A stretch of 64,000 nt of DNA from NCBI GenBank assembly GCA_028819545.1, contig JAPPLG010000014.1, positions 58,727 to 122,726 on the forward strand, in the 5' to 3' direction. Position 1 is the stretch's first letter. Each line of letters starts with the position of its first letter. Below the pieces are notes generated by a model that saw only the letters and a program-made list of their open reading frames with translations, was not told the DNA's origin and searched no databases. Both the position numbers and the translations under genes were made by a program. This DNA comes from Bdellovibrionales bacterium (GTDB lineage Bacteria > Bdellovibrionota > Bdellovibrionia > Bdellovibrionales > UBA1609). Shown piece after piece: positions 1-10,304 of the stretch.

Positions 1-55
1 AAAAAAAGAGGAACTTTACAGTCCCTCTCTTTTTTGTTGGAGATGACAGGGATCG
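1..55. repeat. Direct repeat copy of tRNA-Ala 3' end plus downstream sequence (second copy 199..253)
   Basis: Sequence 1-55 is identical to 199-253 (constant offset 198) and diverges at 56/254; may extend left of the window. Confidence 0.9.
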
Positions 56-235
56 CCCACTACAGTTGTTCGCATCTGGCTCACAACTTGCGTAGGCTCT
101 CTTCCGCCTCTAAGAAAAACATCCGGTTTTTCTTCTTCGTGTTACCTGTTTGCACAGCTAACACGAATCGAGGCTTCAATTCGATCCCTGTGCTGACAAA
201 AAAAAGAGGAACTTTACAGTCCCTCTCTTTTTTGT

Positions 236-308
<73 letters not shown>

Positions 309-533
309 AAACACCTCTATTCATACACCCAGATGATAACTTTAACAAGAGTCCAGTATGGACTTTAAAAAATATTTTTATGGATTTTTGCCTGCATAGG
401 AATTGTGAAGGGTACGCACAGGGGCTGTAAGTATTCATCGCTCGATGGTTTCGTTTAGAATTTTACTACTTCGTTAATAATGAATTTATTTCAAGAAAAG
501 AATACAGAAGAAATTTATTGAATGAATACAAAA

Positions 534-600
534 TAGTAATACTTTTGCCGGCGCCGGCAACTGGATGCATTATATCAGAGTCAAAGAAAGTATAAAAATT
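534..600. repeat. Dispersed intergenic repeat, copy 1 (copy 2 at 48769..48835)
   Basis: About 59/67 identical positions by eye, core GCCGGCAACTGGATGCATTATAT. Confidence 0.8.
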
Positions 601-755
601 TATGAATTAAACTATACGCAAAAATTGAATTTGTTAATGTTTTACTGGATTTCCGCCTGCGTGTGGATAATATGTTTTTGCAGGAACGACGTACATACAG
701 AAATAATGATGTATTTGCAGGAATTGCAAATATGTTACAGAAAACAAAAATAAAA

Positions 756-1268
756 TTAGCTGACTTGACTCACTAATGCCGGATGATTATGGAAAAGCCT
801 CTCAATCCAGACCCTTTCACACACCAAATCAAACCCCACCTTTTCAGCTCCTAATAGAACAGACTCAAAATATTTTCTAATATCTCTGATCTCTGAAGCT
901 GTCACATCTATTTCATACATGGAATCTTCAATAATTTCGATGAAATTCAATAAATCAGGAGTAGTGACTACTTTTGGCAATTTAGTCATATCCAAGTTTT
1001 GAATTTTAAAAGGCTTAAACCCAATAAAACGATCTGTTAAAATAATTTTTTTATCTCCAAAGAAATTGATTTGAATAAAGCTTTCACTCTTAGAATCTTT
1101 TCGCTGTAAAACTTCTTCAATATCTGTATATTTAAATGTCAAATGCTTGCCATCAACATTTTGAAAAATACTTACTGTATTTTCATTATCCCAGGATAAT
1201 TTTAGACCTTTTGTTGTTGATATAAAAGTTGAGATTTGATCAATCCATTTTTTCGATTTCTGTTTCAC
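756..1268 (-). CDS. Hypothetical protein, 170 aa
   Basis: ORF track; intact ORF with no confident family recognised. Confidence 0.7.
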   Translation of the reverse strand: MKQKSKKWIDQISTFISTTKGLKLSWDNENTVSIFQNVDGKHLTFKYTDIEEVLQRKDSKSESFIQINFFGDKKIILTDRFIGFKPFKIQNLDMTKLPKVVTTPDLLNFIEIIEDSMYEIDVTASEIRDIRKYFESVLLGAEKVGFDLVCERVWIERLFHNHPALVSQVS

Positions 1269-1478
1269 TCTGGTTCCTTTCTGTTCATGTGTTATTTGTA
1301 ACTAAATTTCTCATCGACTGTAGTTATTACAAACTTAAATTTCAATGAATTGTATAAACTTTGCTCAAAAATTGATCTAAATAGAAACACTTTTCTTTAA
1401 AAAAATATCAAATTTATTAAAATAAATCTAAATTTATTGAAAATTATTCCGTGTCAAATGGCTGTTTTTTACTTCTTT

Positions 1479-1876
1479 GTCATTCCGGAATTGATCCGGA
1501 ATCCAGTGTGCAAAAGATGAGATGTACATGACAGGTGGATTCCCTCCTTCGCAGGGGTGAAGTGGTGAGGTGCCAGTCAAAACCGGCGAACACACAAAAG
1601 ACGAAGCAGTACAGGTGCCAAATAAAACTACATCATTGAATTTTGGAAAAGGACATTTTGAAACGGTCGGTTTATGTCACTTGTTTCTCACTTTGCATTA
1701 ATAGTTTATACAAATGGCCTTTTTCAAAATGCAGGTTGCAGGTATGACTGGATTCCGGATTTTGAATAACTGGACTTTGAATTAAATTAAGAATAACTGT
1801 GTTCTTGGTTGCTTTGAAGCATTCGCTCAGCAGTTCCGGTTGACACCTGTACTGCTTCATAGTCCGGAATGACTTT
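1479..1876. repeat. Compound nested-palindrome intergenic repeat (MITE/REP-like)
   Basis: Inverted pairs: GTCATTCCGGA 1479-1489 / TCCGGAATGAC 1863-1873; CCGGAATCCAGT 1496-1507 / ACTGGATTCCGG 1747-1758; GAAGCAGTACAGGTG 1603-1617 / CACCTGTACTGCTTC 1844-1858; imperfect 19-nt arms 1640-1658 / 1712-1730. Confidence 0.7.
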
Positions 1877-1933
1877 CTTTTACAGGGATGACGTGAACAT
1901 GTACGAGGATGCTGTTTATTTATGGGGATACTT

Positions 1934-2194
1934 TTAGAGAGTTTTGATAAGGCGATAGTACTGAGATTTTTTTCTGGCTGTCTTATTTTTATGAAAGCAC
2001 CCTTTGGATACAGCTTTATCCAACTCGGAAAGGAGGTTTTTCAAAGTGGTTTCCGCTTGTGTTTTCTCTTTTTTAATTACAAAGGCACGAACGCCTTTTT
2101 CCAAAGAGCGAATTTTCCCTTTAATAATATTATTATAAATCTGCTTCCTCTTGGAGCTTCGAGCTTGCTTTTCAGCAGATGGATGATTAGCCAT
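1934..2194 (-). CDS. rpsT: 30S ribosomal protein S20
   Basis: MANHPSAEKQARSSKRKQIYN... S20 signature. Confidence 0.93.
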   Translation of the reverse strand: MANHPSAEKQARSSKRKQIYNNIIKGKIRSLEKGVRAFVIKKEKTQAETTLKNLLSELDKAVSKGCFHKNKTARKKSQYYRLIKTL

Positions 2195-2297
2195 TTTTCT
2201 CCTTCCTATAGGGTCCAGTAAAAGAACATTTCAATAGTCGACCCTTTACACTATTTGGGTTCATACCATATATTTAAGGCACTCCTCAAGAGGTTTT

Positions 2298-3968
2298 ATG
2301 GAATTCACCAAGACAAAACACCCCCTGCATTTATCTCAAAAGGTCAATCGATCTTCTTTTGCTATGTTCAATGGCACTTTATTAAGTCGTATTACAGGTT
2401 TTGTTCGGGATATGGTAATCGGATATGCTTTTACACGAACAGAGACAGATGCTTTCTTTGTGGCATTTAGATTTCCCAATTTTTTCAGACGATTTTTTGG
2501 AGAAGGAGCCTTAACTGTCAGTTTTATCCCTGTTTTTACAGAATGTTTATATAAAGAACCTGACAGTAAAGAAGAAAATCAAAAAAAATCTCCTATTTGC
2601 TCTGCCTCTATACCTTCAGCCAATATTATCCTGGCCAGAAACCTCATGAACAGCATCTACACCTTAGTGTTGATTGCTGTGTCCAGTTTAACTGTTTTGG
2701 GTATAATTTTTATGGATGTTTTAATCCACTGGATGTTTGGGTCATATGCTTTTTCTCAAATAGAGGGAAAAGTGGAAATGACTGTATATTTAGCCAGATT
2801 TTTATTTTTCTACTTATTTCTGGTCGTTACTTATGCCTACTTTACAGCTGTTGCAAATGCTTTGAAAAAGTTTTTTATTCCAGCTTTAGCTCCTGCTGTA
2901 TTTAATTTATCTATTATCTTTTCTGTCTTTATAGTTCCTCAAAGCATCCTGAATTATCCAGCAATGTCCTTGGTTATCGGAGTTCTATTGGGGGGTGTTG
3001 CACAAATTATAATGGTAGCGCTTGTACTGATTCGCCTGAAGTTTTTACCTCAAGTGACTTTATCCTTAACTTCTGATCACTTGATGACTGTATTGAAAAA
3101 GTTTTTTCCTGCTGTTGTGGGGGTTGGAGGCTTTGCCATCATTGGTGTATTAAATGTATTTTTTGCCGGATGGCTGGAAGAGGGGACACATACTTATATT
3201 TATTATGCAGACCGCCTGCTGGAACTGCCTCGCTCTTTAGTGGCCGTTAGTATGGGTACAGCTTTACTGCCGGCCCTATCCAAACTGTCTGCCTTAAAGA
3301 GAGATGAGTCTTTATTTGATTTAGCGGCTCACCAAAGAGATGTTATGCTTTATATTATTCTTCCATGCTCTTTAATTTTATTTTTATTAGGAGCGCCCAT
3401 TATAGAAGTTTTATTTGAGAGAGGTAAATTCTCAGCAATAGCCACTCATGAAACCTCTAAAATTTTAAATATATATAGTTTATTGCTCATTATACTGTCC
3501 TGCAATCAAATGCTAAGCACTTGTTTTTTTTCTATCAAAAATACATGGACTCCTGCCAGTGCGACTGGCTTAAGTGTATTAGCGCATTTGATTTTTTCTG
3601 CTACATTTGTTCCCATTTGGGGATTAAGCGGATTGATATGGGCTATGATTTTTTCCGCCCTTGTACAGATGATTTTTTTACTTTTTACTTATCCCAAAAT
3701 CATTGGCTCTCTATATATAAAGCGAACTATTTTTAGAATATTAAAAAATACACCTTTTTTAATATCATTTGCTTTAATCTCTTATTATCTTTTTCAAATG
3801 CTTTATAAAGTATCTTTGTATTTATTGCCGGAAGACTTTTCTTTAGCCTTTGCTTTATTTGCCTCTTTAATTATTGGTTTGTCTGTTTATTTACTTTTAG
3901 GAGTGCGGTTTAAACTTATTCAGGCCATTGAATGCTGGAGCCTTTTAAAAACCAGGTTTCAAAAATGA
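2298..3968 (+). CDS. murJ: Lipid II flippase MurJ (MviN family)
   Basis: Polytopic protein with MviN-like LLSRITGFVRDMVIGYAFTRTETDAFFVAFRFPNFFRRFFGEGA. Confidence 0.95.
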   Translation: MEFTKTKHPLHLSQKVNRSSFAMFNGTLLSRITGFVRDMVIGYAFTRTETDAFFVAFRFPNFFRRFFGEGALTVSFIPVFTECLYKEPDSKEENQKKSPICSASIPSANIILARNLMNSIYTLVLIAVSSLTVLGIIFMDVLIHWMFGSYAFSQIEGKVEMTVYLARFLFFYLFLVVTYAYFTAVANALKKFFIPALAPAVFNLSIIFSVFIVPQSILNYPAMSLVIGVLLGGVAQIIMVALVLIRLKFLPQVTLSLTSDHLMTVLKKFFPAVVGVGGFAIIGVLNVFFAGWLEEGTHTYIYYADRLLELPRSLVAVSMGTALLPALSKLSALKRDESLFDLAAHQRDVMLYIILPCSLILFLLGAPIIEVLFERGKFSAIATHETSKILNIYSLLLIILSCNQMLSTCFFSIKNTWTPASATGLSVLAHLIFSATFVPIWGLSGLIWAMIFSALVQMIFLLFTYPKIIGSLYIKRTIFRILKNTPFLISFALISYYLFQMLYKVSLYLLPEDFSLAFALFASLIIGLSVYLLLGVRFKLIQAIECWSLLKTRFQK

Positions 3969-4402
3969 AAGTAGAAATTATTAACCTGTCCGGCTGTCGC
4001 ATTATTTCTCAAACTTTTATAAAAAAATGGGTGCAAATAATTTTTAAGGAACTTCAAAAAAAGAAAATTAAAATCTATAAGCCCCATTTGAATTTGGTTT
4101 TTGTAAAAAGTGCAGAGATGAAAAAACTCAACCGCACTTTTAGATCAAAGAATAAACCGACAGATGTTTTAAGCTTTGCCCCTTCAGAAAATTTTTCATC
4201 TAAACAAGCAGAGCTTGGAGAAATTGTTTTATGCACATCTTACATTAAAAATATGGGGCAGGGGCCTGTTCGGGAAAGAACAGCTTATGCTATTTTACAT
4301 GGAATTTTGCATTTACTGGGTTTTGAACATGAAAAAAACCCTCAATCAGCTAAAAAAATGTATAATATCCAGGATCAAATTTTTGAGAAGTATTTTGAAT
4401 AG
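3965..4402 (+). CDS. ybeY: Endoribonuclease YbeY
   Basis: HGILHLLGFEH metal-binding motif; start chosen at ATG 3965, overlapping the murJ stop (ATGA). Confidence 0.92.
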   Translation: MKVEIINLSGCRIISQTFIKKWVQIIFKELQKKKIKIYKPHLNLVFVKSAEMKKLNRTFRSKNKPTDVLSFAPSENFSSKQAELGEIVLCTSYIKNMGQGPVRERTAYAILHGILHLLGFEHEKNPQSAKKMYNIQDQIFEKYFE

Positions 4403-4446
4403 GTGACAAAGTAAATTCACTTAGTGTACAAAACTACAGAGGCCTT

Positions 4447-5566
4447 ATGTCTATTGAAATTGAAATGACCCAACTGCAATCCACCTTTGATCATTTGATC
4501 CAAAAAGTAGAGGATCTTAGGAGGTTTCTTTGAAGTTGATCAAAAACAAAAAAAGCTGAAAGATCTGGAAAGTCAAATTGCTGATTCAAGTAATTGGAAA
4601 GACCATTCCAAGCTCACTCTTCTCAATAAAGAAAAATCTAATTTAGCTCAAATTATAGGTGAATGGGAGACACTGAGCAATAAACTGCAAGAGTCTCGAA
4701 CTTTACTGCAAATGGTGTATGAAGAAAAAGATGAGCAGTATTTTAAAGAACTAATTAAAGAGTCTCAACAGCTTTCAAAAGATGTTCATAGTTTGGAGAT
4801 TAAAAGCTTTTTATCCGGAGAAAGAGACAGCAGTAATGCCTATATGACTATTCACTCTGGAGCTGGAGGAACAGAAGCTCAGGATTGGTCATTTATGCTT
4901 TATCGAATGTATTTGAAATGGGTTGAAAAAAAGATTTTCAAATCAGAAGTGATTTCGTTATTGGAAGGGGAGGAGGCCGGCATCAAATCTGTGACAATCA
5001 AAGTCTCCGGTCTTTATGCCTATGGGTATTTGAAAGGGGAGTCAGGGGTGCACCGGCTGGTTCGAATCAGCCCTTTTGACTCAAATGCCAGAAGGCATAC
5101 CAGTTTTTCCTCTGTATTTGTTTGGCCGGAAATTGACGAAGATATCCAAGTGCCTATCAAGAATGAAGATTTGAGAGTAGATACCTACCGGGCCAGTGGG
5201 GCTGGGGGACAGCATGTGAATAAAACAGATTCTGCTGTTCGTATTACTCATTTGCCTACCGGACAGGTGGTGCAATGTCAAAACCAGCGTAGTCAGCACG
5301 CCAACCGCCAGCAGGCTATGAAAATGCTGTACTCTGTACTCTATCAAATGGAACTGGATAAAAAACAAGAGGAGCAAAAGATTATGCAGGCTGGAAAGAA
5401 AGCCAATGAATGGGGCAGTCAAATCAGAAGTTATGTTTTACATCCTTATAAGATGGTGAAAGATCACCGTACGAACTTGGAAAACTCTCAACCGGAAAAT
5501 GTGTTGGATGGAGAATTAGATCATTTTATTGAAATGAATTTAAAAACAAGAGGATTGAATGAATAG
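4447..5566 (+). CDS. prfB: Peptide chain release factor 2, +1 programmed frameshift: join(4447..4530,4532..5566)
   Basis: 28-codon frame-0 ORF ends LRRFL-TGA at 4531; slip site AGGAGG TTT CTT TGA; +1 frame continues EVDQKQKKLKDLESQIADSSNWKDH into the 4712..5566 ORF, which has the GGQHVN motif. Confidence 0.96.
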
Positions 5567-6737
5567 TTTTTTATTTATTTGGCTTAAACGTTTTTCTCTT
5601 AAAAACCTTTTTCATATGGAAAATGCTGTCAGCCTTTTAGGTCTGGCTTTAGCTGTCATGTGTCTGGCCATAACCATGACTGTGATGAGTAGTTATGAAA
5701 CAACATTAAGAAAATCTTTAATTTCTCATACTGGACATATCAATCTGATTAGAGTGGATGGCAAAAAGGCTTCTTTCTCAGATATAAAACCTTATGTGAA
5801 AGAAATGAAAGTTTTGCCGTTTATTTCTGCAGAAGCTTTAGCTCTTTCAGACGGGGAGCTTTCTGGGGTTTTAATTGAAGGGCTTCCTTTAGACCGTGTG
5901 GATCAGGTTTTAAATTTAAGAAGTCGTGTTACTGAAGGTTCACTTATGGAAAAACCTTTTCAGGCTGTTATCGGAAAAAAACTGGCTCATCGTTTTAATT
6001 TACAGATAAATTCTTCATTTTACTTAGCCGTTCCTAATGATGCTCATTTGCCTCAGTTAAAAAAGCTTCAAGTTGCCGGTATTGCCGATTTAGGGCAGTA
6101 TGATTTTAATTCCAGGTATATTGCTGTTTCGCTCAATTCAGCTAAGGAGCTTTTAAATACGTCAGAATTAACCGGGTTTCGCCTACTTCTCAATTCAGAG
6201 AAACATCTAGACTCACATCTAAAACAGTTGAGAGAACACTTATCTGCTTCCTATTTGGTTCAAGATTGGAAGTACATTCATAAAAATTTATTTGAAGCTA
6301 TTCAAATGGAAAAAGTGATTATATTTATCGTGCTTTTAATCTTAATTATTGCGGCAGGCTTTAATATGTCCAATCAAATGCTGCTTCAGGTTTTGAAGCG
6401 CTTTCATGATATTGGTATTTTAAAGGCTATGGGAGCAAGACCTGCTATTATTGTACAAATGTTTTTAATTCGGACAGCTATTGTCAGCATTTTGGGTATT
6501 ATGCTTGGATTTTTAACAGCTGTGGCGGTTTGTTATGGTCTTTTTGGATTTTATAATGTCTGGGGGTATTTGATTCCATCAGATGTCTATCAATTGAATC
6601 AGATTATACTGGATTTTAGAGGCTGGGATTTTTTAAGTATTTTTGTATTTTCTATACTGATTTGTCTTTTTAGCTCTTGGATTCCAATCAGAAAGGCCTT
6701 AAAACTTTCCCCTTGTGAAGGGTTGCGTTTCAACTAA
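5559..6737 (+). CDS. ABC transporter permease, LolC/LolE lipoprotein-release family
   Basis: N-terminal TM, periplasmic domain and three C-terminal TMs; ILKAMGARPAIIVQMFLIRTAIV motif. Confidence 0.8.
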   Translation: MNSFLFIWLKRFSLKNLFHMENAVSLLGLALAVMCLAITMTVMSSYETTLRKSLISHTGHINLIRVDGKKASFSDIKPYVKEMKVLPFISAEALALSDGELSGVLIEGLPLDRVDQVLNLRSRVTEGSLMEKPFQAVIGKKLAHRFNLQINSSFYLAVPNDAHLPQLKKLQVAGIADLGQYDFNSRYIAVSLNSAKELLNTSELTGFRLLLNSEKHLDSHLKQLREHLSASYLVQDWKYIHKNLFEAIQMEKVIIFIVLLILIIAAGFNMSNQMLLQVLKRFHDIGILKAMGARPAIIVQMFLIRTAIVSILGIMLGFLTAVAVCYGLFGFYNVWGYLIPSDVYQLNQIILDFRGWDFLSIFVFSILICLFSSWIPIRKALKLSPCEGLRFN

Positions 6738-6748
6738 TAGGGGCAAAA

Positions 6749-6859
6749 ATGCATACTTTTGTGAAATATTTAAAAAATTATGAAAAAACAGGCTTAAATA
6801 GACTTGACGGTAATCAAAAATACCACAGATTGTTATTAATGGAGGAGAGCTATGTCTAA
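6749..6859 (+). CDS. Possible 36-aa short ORF overlapping the dnaK start
   Basis: ATG at 6749 preceded by [41 protein letters not shown]; below the ORF-track length cutoff. Confidence 0.4.
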   Translation: MHTFVKYLKNYEKTGLNRLDGNQKYHRLLLMEESYV

Positions 6860-8756
6860 AGTTATTGGTATTGATTTAGGAACAACGAATTCGGTTATTT
6901 CAGTTATTGAAGGAGGAGCTCCAAAGGTTATTCCAAATGCAGAAGGGGGGCGCACAACACCTTCAGTAGTTGCTTATACAAATAAAGGGGAAAGGCTCGT
7001 TGGACAGGTGGCTAAAAGACAGGCTGTTACAAATTTTCAAAATACTATCTTTTCGTCTAAAAGATTTATTGGAAAACGTTTCGAAGATGTCAGCGATGAG
7101 ATTGAGCGTGTACCGTTTAAAGTTGTACCTTCAAAAGATGGTTTTTGTCTTTTTGAAGTTCATGGAAAACAAATTTCTCCTCAAGAAATCGGCTCTGTTA
7201 TTCTCTCCAAACTGAAACAGGATGCAGAATCTTATTTAGGGCATAAAGTTACTGAAGCTGTTATTACAGTGCCTGCATATTTCAATGACTCCCAAAGGCA
7301 GGCTACAAAAGATGCAGGAAAAATTGCCGGATTTAATGTAAGACGTATTATTAATGAGCCTACAGCCGCGGCTTTGGCTTATGGGCTGGATAAAAAAGAA
7401 GATAAAACTATTGCTGTTTATGATTTTGGCGGCGGTACACTTGATGTCTCTATTCTGGAAGTGGGAAGCAAGATTGTAGAAGTAAAAGCTACAAAAGGAG
7501 ATACTCATTTAGGCGGCGACGATATAGATAATGTAATTTTAAAATGGATTGTTCAGGAATATACAAAAGACCAGGGAACAGACTTATTATCAAAAGACAA
7601 GATGGCTGTTCAAAGATTGAGAGAAGCGGCAGAAAAAGCAAAAATTGAGCTGAGTTCTACCGGGGAAACAACTATAGATATTCCTTTTATTACAGCAGAC
7701 GAATCAGGCCCCAAACACTTAAATATGAATTTAACTCGATCCAAATTGAACCAGTTGATTGAGCCTTTGGTAGATAAAACAATTGATATCTGCAAAGAGA
7801 CTCTCAATGATATTCAGCTTAAAGTGGAAGAGATAGATGAAGTTATACTGGTTGGCGGGTCCACACGTGTGGTTCTGGTCCAGGAAAAAGTAAAACAATT
7901 CTTTGGTAAAGAGCCTAACCGCTCTGTAAACCCTGATGAAGTGGTTACAATGGGAGCCGCTGTACAGGCTGGAATTCTCTCTAATGATATAAAAGATGTG
8001 CTTTTGTTAGATGTGACTTCACTTTCTTTGGGAATTGAAACCTTAGGCGGTGTGATGACTTCTCTTATTGATAAAAATACAACCATTCCAACTAAAAAGT
8101 CACAAGTTTTTTCAACAGCTGAAGACAACCAAAGCAAAGTTTCTATTCGTGTGCTTCAAGGTGAAAGAAAAATGGCAGATGATAATCAAACTTTGGGAAA
8201 TTTTGAATTGATCGGCATTCCTCCGGCTCCAAGGGGAGTCCCTCAAATTGAAGTGACTTTTGATATTGATGTGGACGGTATTATCCATGTTAGAGCTAAA
8301 GATTTGGGTACTAAAAAAGAACAATCTGTAAAAATTGACCGCCCTGGCATGAATAAGGAAGAAGTTGAACGTTTGGTGAAAGAGGCTGAACAATACGCCA
8401 GTGAAGATCAGAAGAAAAAAGAACGTATCGATGTTGTTAATCGGTTGGATAATTTAGTGTATGAAATTGATAAATTTGAAAAAGAAAGTAAAGATAAAAT
8501 CTCTGAAACACACTTAAATACTTTGAGTCCTCTTATGGAAAGAGCAAGAAATGCTATAAAAAATGAAAAAACAGATGTTGAAGAGCTAAAAAACATCTAT
8601 AATCAGATAAATGATGTTTATAAAAAAATTGGTGAATCTATTTATAAACAATACAAAGAAGAGTCTGGCTCAAAGAAAACTGATGATCAAACAAGTAGCG
8701 ATGACGACAAGAAAAAAGATCAATATGTGGATACTGAGTTCAAAGATGTTAAGTAA
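6852..8756 (+). CDS. dnaK: Chaperone DnaK (Hsp70)
   Basis: [22 protein letters not shown]... full-length Hsp70. Confidence 0.98.
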   Translation: MSKVIGIDLGTTNSVISVIEGGAPKVIPNAEGGRTTPSVVAYTNKGERLVGQVAKRQAVTNFQNTIFSSKRFIGKRFEDVSDEIERVPFKVVPSKDGFCLFEVHGKQISPQEIGSVILSKLKQDAESYLGHKVTEAVITVPAYFNDSQRQATKDAGKIAGFNVRRIINEPTAAALAYGLDKKEDKTIAVYDFGGGTLDVSILEVGSKIVEVKATKGDTHLGGDDIDNVILKWIVQEYTKDQGTDLLSKDKMAVQRLREAAEKAKIELSSTGETTIDIPFITADESGPKHLNMNLTRSKLNQLIEPLVDKTIDICKETLNDIQLKVEEIDEVILVGGSTRVVLVQEKVKQFFGKEPNRSVNPDEVVTMGAAVQAGILSNDIKDVLLLDVTSLSLGIETLGGVMTSLIDKNTTIPTKKSQVFSTAEDNQSKVSIRVLQGERKMADDNQTLGNFELIGIPPAPRGVPQIEVTFDIDVDGIIHVRAKDLGTKKEQSVKIDRPGMNKEEVERLVKEAEQYASEDQKKKERIDVVNRLDNLVYEIDKFEKESKDKISETHLNTLSPLMERARNAIKNEKTDVEELKNIYNQINDVYKKIGESIYKQYKEESGSKKTDDQTSSDDDKKKDQYVDTEFKDVK

Positions 8757-9654
8757 AAAAGGTTTTACTCTATTGGAGTTGATTGTTGTTACAGCTATCA
8801 TCTCTATTTTATTTAGCATTTCCTATGCAAGCTACCAGGGCTACCACCGGCGGTCCCGAGCTTATTCAGCAAAACAAAATTTAAGTTCAATTGTGGCTAT
8901 GGCTGAAGTTTTCAAGGCCAATACAGGGTTTTATCTTCCTAATCTTAGAGCCATGCATATCCCTATTAAGGGGCGCTATTCCTATAACTATAAAGTGATC
9001 TGCCATACAGACGGAACTTCTGCGAATGCCCATTTTGAGACAAATGCGGCAAATAAGATATGTGGAGACTTTGATATTCAAACAACATCTACTAATGAAT
9101 TGGACACATCATCAGGGACAAGTTCCTGTTTGCAGTCAGATACAAAATGCTGGATGGGAGCTGTACTTTGTAACCACTATAATAATGGAACTGCTATTGC
9201 ATGCGGTTCTGAAGATTATACAATTCGATCTGAAGATCGTGGGGTTATGCAATGGAAATCTCCCACTGATGATTGGACAGTAGGCACTCCAAAAAATGAA
9301 TTTATTCTTTTGTTCAATATTATAGATTTTGCAGGAAATAAAAAGGGTGCAACCCCTGGTCTTTTGAATGGTGGAGAGCACTGCAAGCGTGTGAGTAGAT
9401 CAGATGATGTATTTGCTGATCCCAGTGATTGTTTTTTTAACAAAGAATTTGCCGTTCATTCAAATGATATAAGGGCTATTATTTACGCAAACTGGACAGG
9501 AAATGAAGAGTCTTTTATCAGCACTCCATCTAAACTAGCTGTGACAGCTTTGGCTTGTAAAGACAGACAGAACAACTGTACTGGAACCTCTCCTCCTGGA
9601 GGGCTTAGTATTATTCGTATGGATACCAATAGATTGGTGGAAATAGTTCAGTAG
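8746..9654 (+). CDS. Type IV pilin-like/prepilin protein
   Basis: Class III signal [25 protein letters not shown]; start re-called from 8611 to ATG 8746, in frame, overlapping the dnaK stop. Confidence 0.85.
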   Translation: MLSKKGFTLLELIVVTAIISILFSISYASYQGYHRRSRAYSAKQNLSSIVAMAEVFKANTGFYLPNLRAMHIPIKGRYSYNYKVICHTDGTSANAHFETNAANKICGDFDIQTTSTNELDTSSGTSSCLQSDTKCWMGAVLCNHYNNGTAIACGSEDYTIRSEDRGVMQWKSPTDDWTVGTPKNEFILLFNIIDFAGNKKGATPGLLNGGEHCKRVSRSDDVFADPSDCFFNKEFAVHSNDIRAIIYANWTGNEESFISTPSKLAVTALACKDRQNNCTGTSPPGGLSIIRMDTNRLVEIVQ

Positions 9655-9656
9655 GT

Positions 9657-10292
9657 TTAATTGCCTGGAGAATGGACTTGTTTAACAATATTAAGATGGT
9701 TCACCGCCCATACATCCCATTCAGCAGAATCAGCACTACCTCTCTTTTTATTAATGGCTGTAGCGGCAAGAACACAAAATTTATTTGTTAATATAGATCC
9801 ATTAGTAAAGTCAGCGCCGCAATATGCCGCAGATGTATGCCCGCTTCCCGTTACTGTACTCTTGTCAATTTTATACTGATCTCTAATGTAGCAGGGGCAG
9901 TCATTATTGGTATCTTCAAAATCAGATTGACTGCAGCAAATTTCATCAAAATATGTTACACAGCCTGTACATGTTGCATCTTCTTCTGTTAAGCAATGGC
10001 CCCAATCAGTCACTCCGGTACTAGGATTGCCGCCAACATTATAATAAAGCTTTCCTTTAGGCAGTGCTCCTACAGTTCTTAAATCCGGATGGTAGGTATT
10101 ACAGGTGGCTTTGTACTGATATTGGGAAGCAAACACCATGCTTAAACTGACCTTTGCTTCAGACATAATAGCTGTTCTAATATACTTTCTCCATGAAACA
10201 TAAGCTACGGAGCTCAGTATGACAATGATGGCAGTGGCAGTGACAAGTTCCATTAAGGAAAAGCCCCGTTTGTGCATAAAATTAAAATACAT
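9657..10292 (-). CDS. Type IV pilin-like/prepilin protein, Cys-rich
   Basis: KRGFSLMELVTATAIIVILSSVAYVSW prepilin signal. Confidence 0.88.
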   Translation of the reverse strand: MYFNFMHKRGFSLMELVTATAIIVILSSVAYVSWRKYIRTAIMSEAKVSLSMVFASQYQYKATCNTYHPDLRTVGALPKGKLYYNVGGNPSTGVTDWGHCLTEEDATCTGCVTYFDEICCSQSDFEDTNNDCPCYIRDQYKIDKSTVTGSGHTSAAYCGADFTNGSILTNKFCVLAATAINKKRGSADSAEWDVWAVNHLNIVKQVHSPGN

Positions 10293-10304
10293 AATTTTGT
10301 TCTC

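Noticed and set aside
565-753. ORF 565..753 as a small protein
   Set aside because: Lies inside and beside dispersed repeat family I; the second copy does not obviously preserve the frame.
1672-1860. ORF 1672..1860 (minus) as a small protein
   Set aside because: Falls entirely inside the nested palindromic repeat; likely fortuitous.
4531-4533. TGA in prfB as a pseudogene or sequencing error
   Set aside because: Exact context of the conserved RF2 +1 frameshift site, so functional recoding is the better explanation.
7236-8596. Antisense ORFs inside dnaK (7236..7508, 7610..7807, 7814..8137, 8112..8393, 8408..8596)
   Set aside because: Shadow ORFs opposite a highly confident DnaK; no independent start signal or family.
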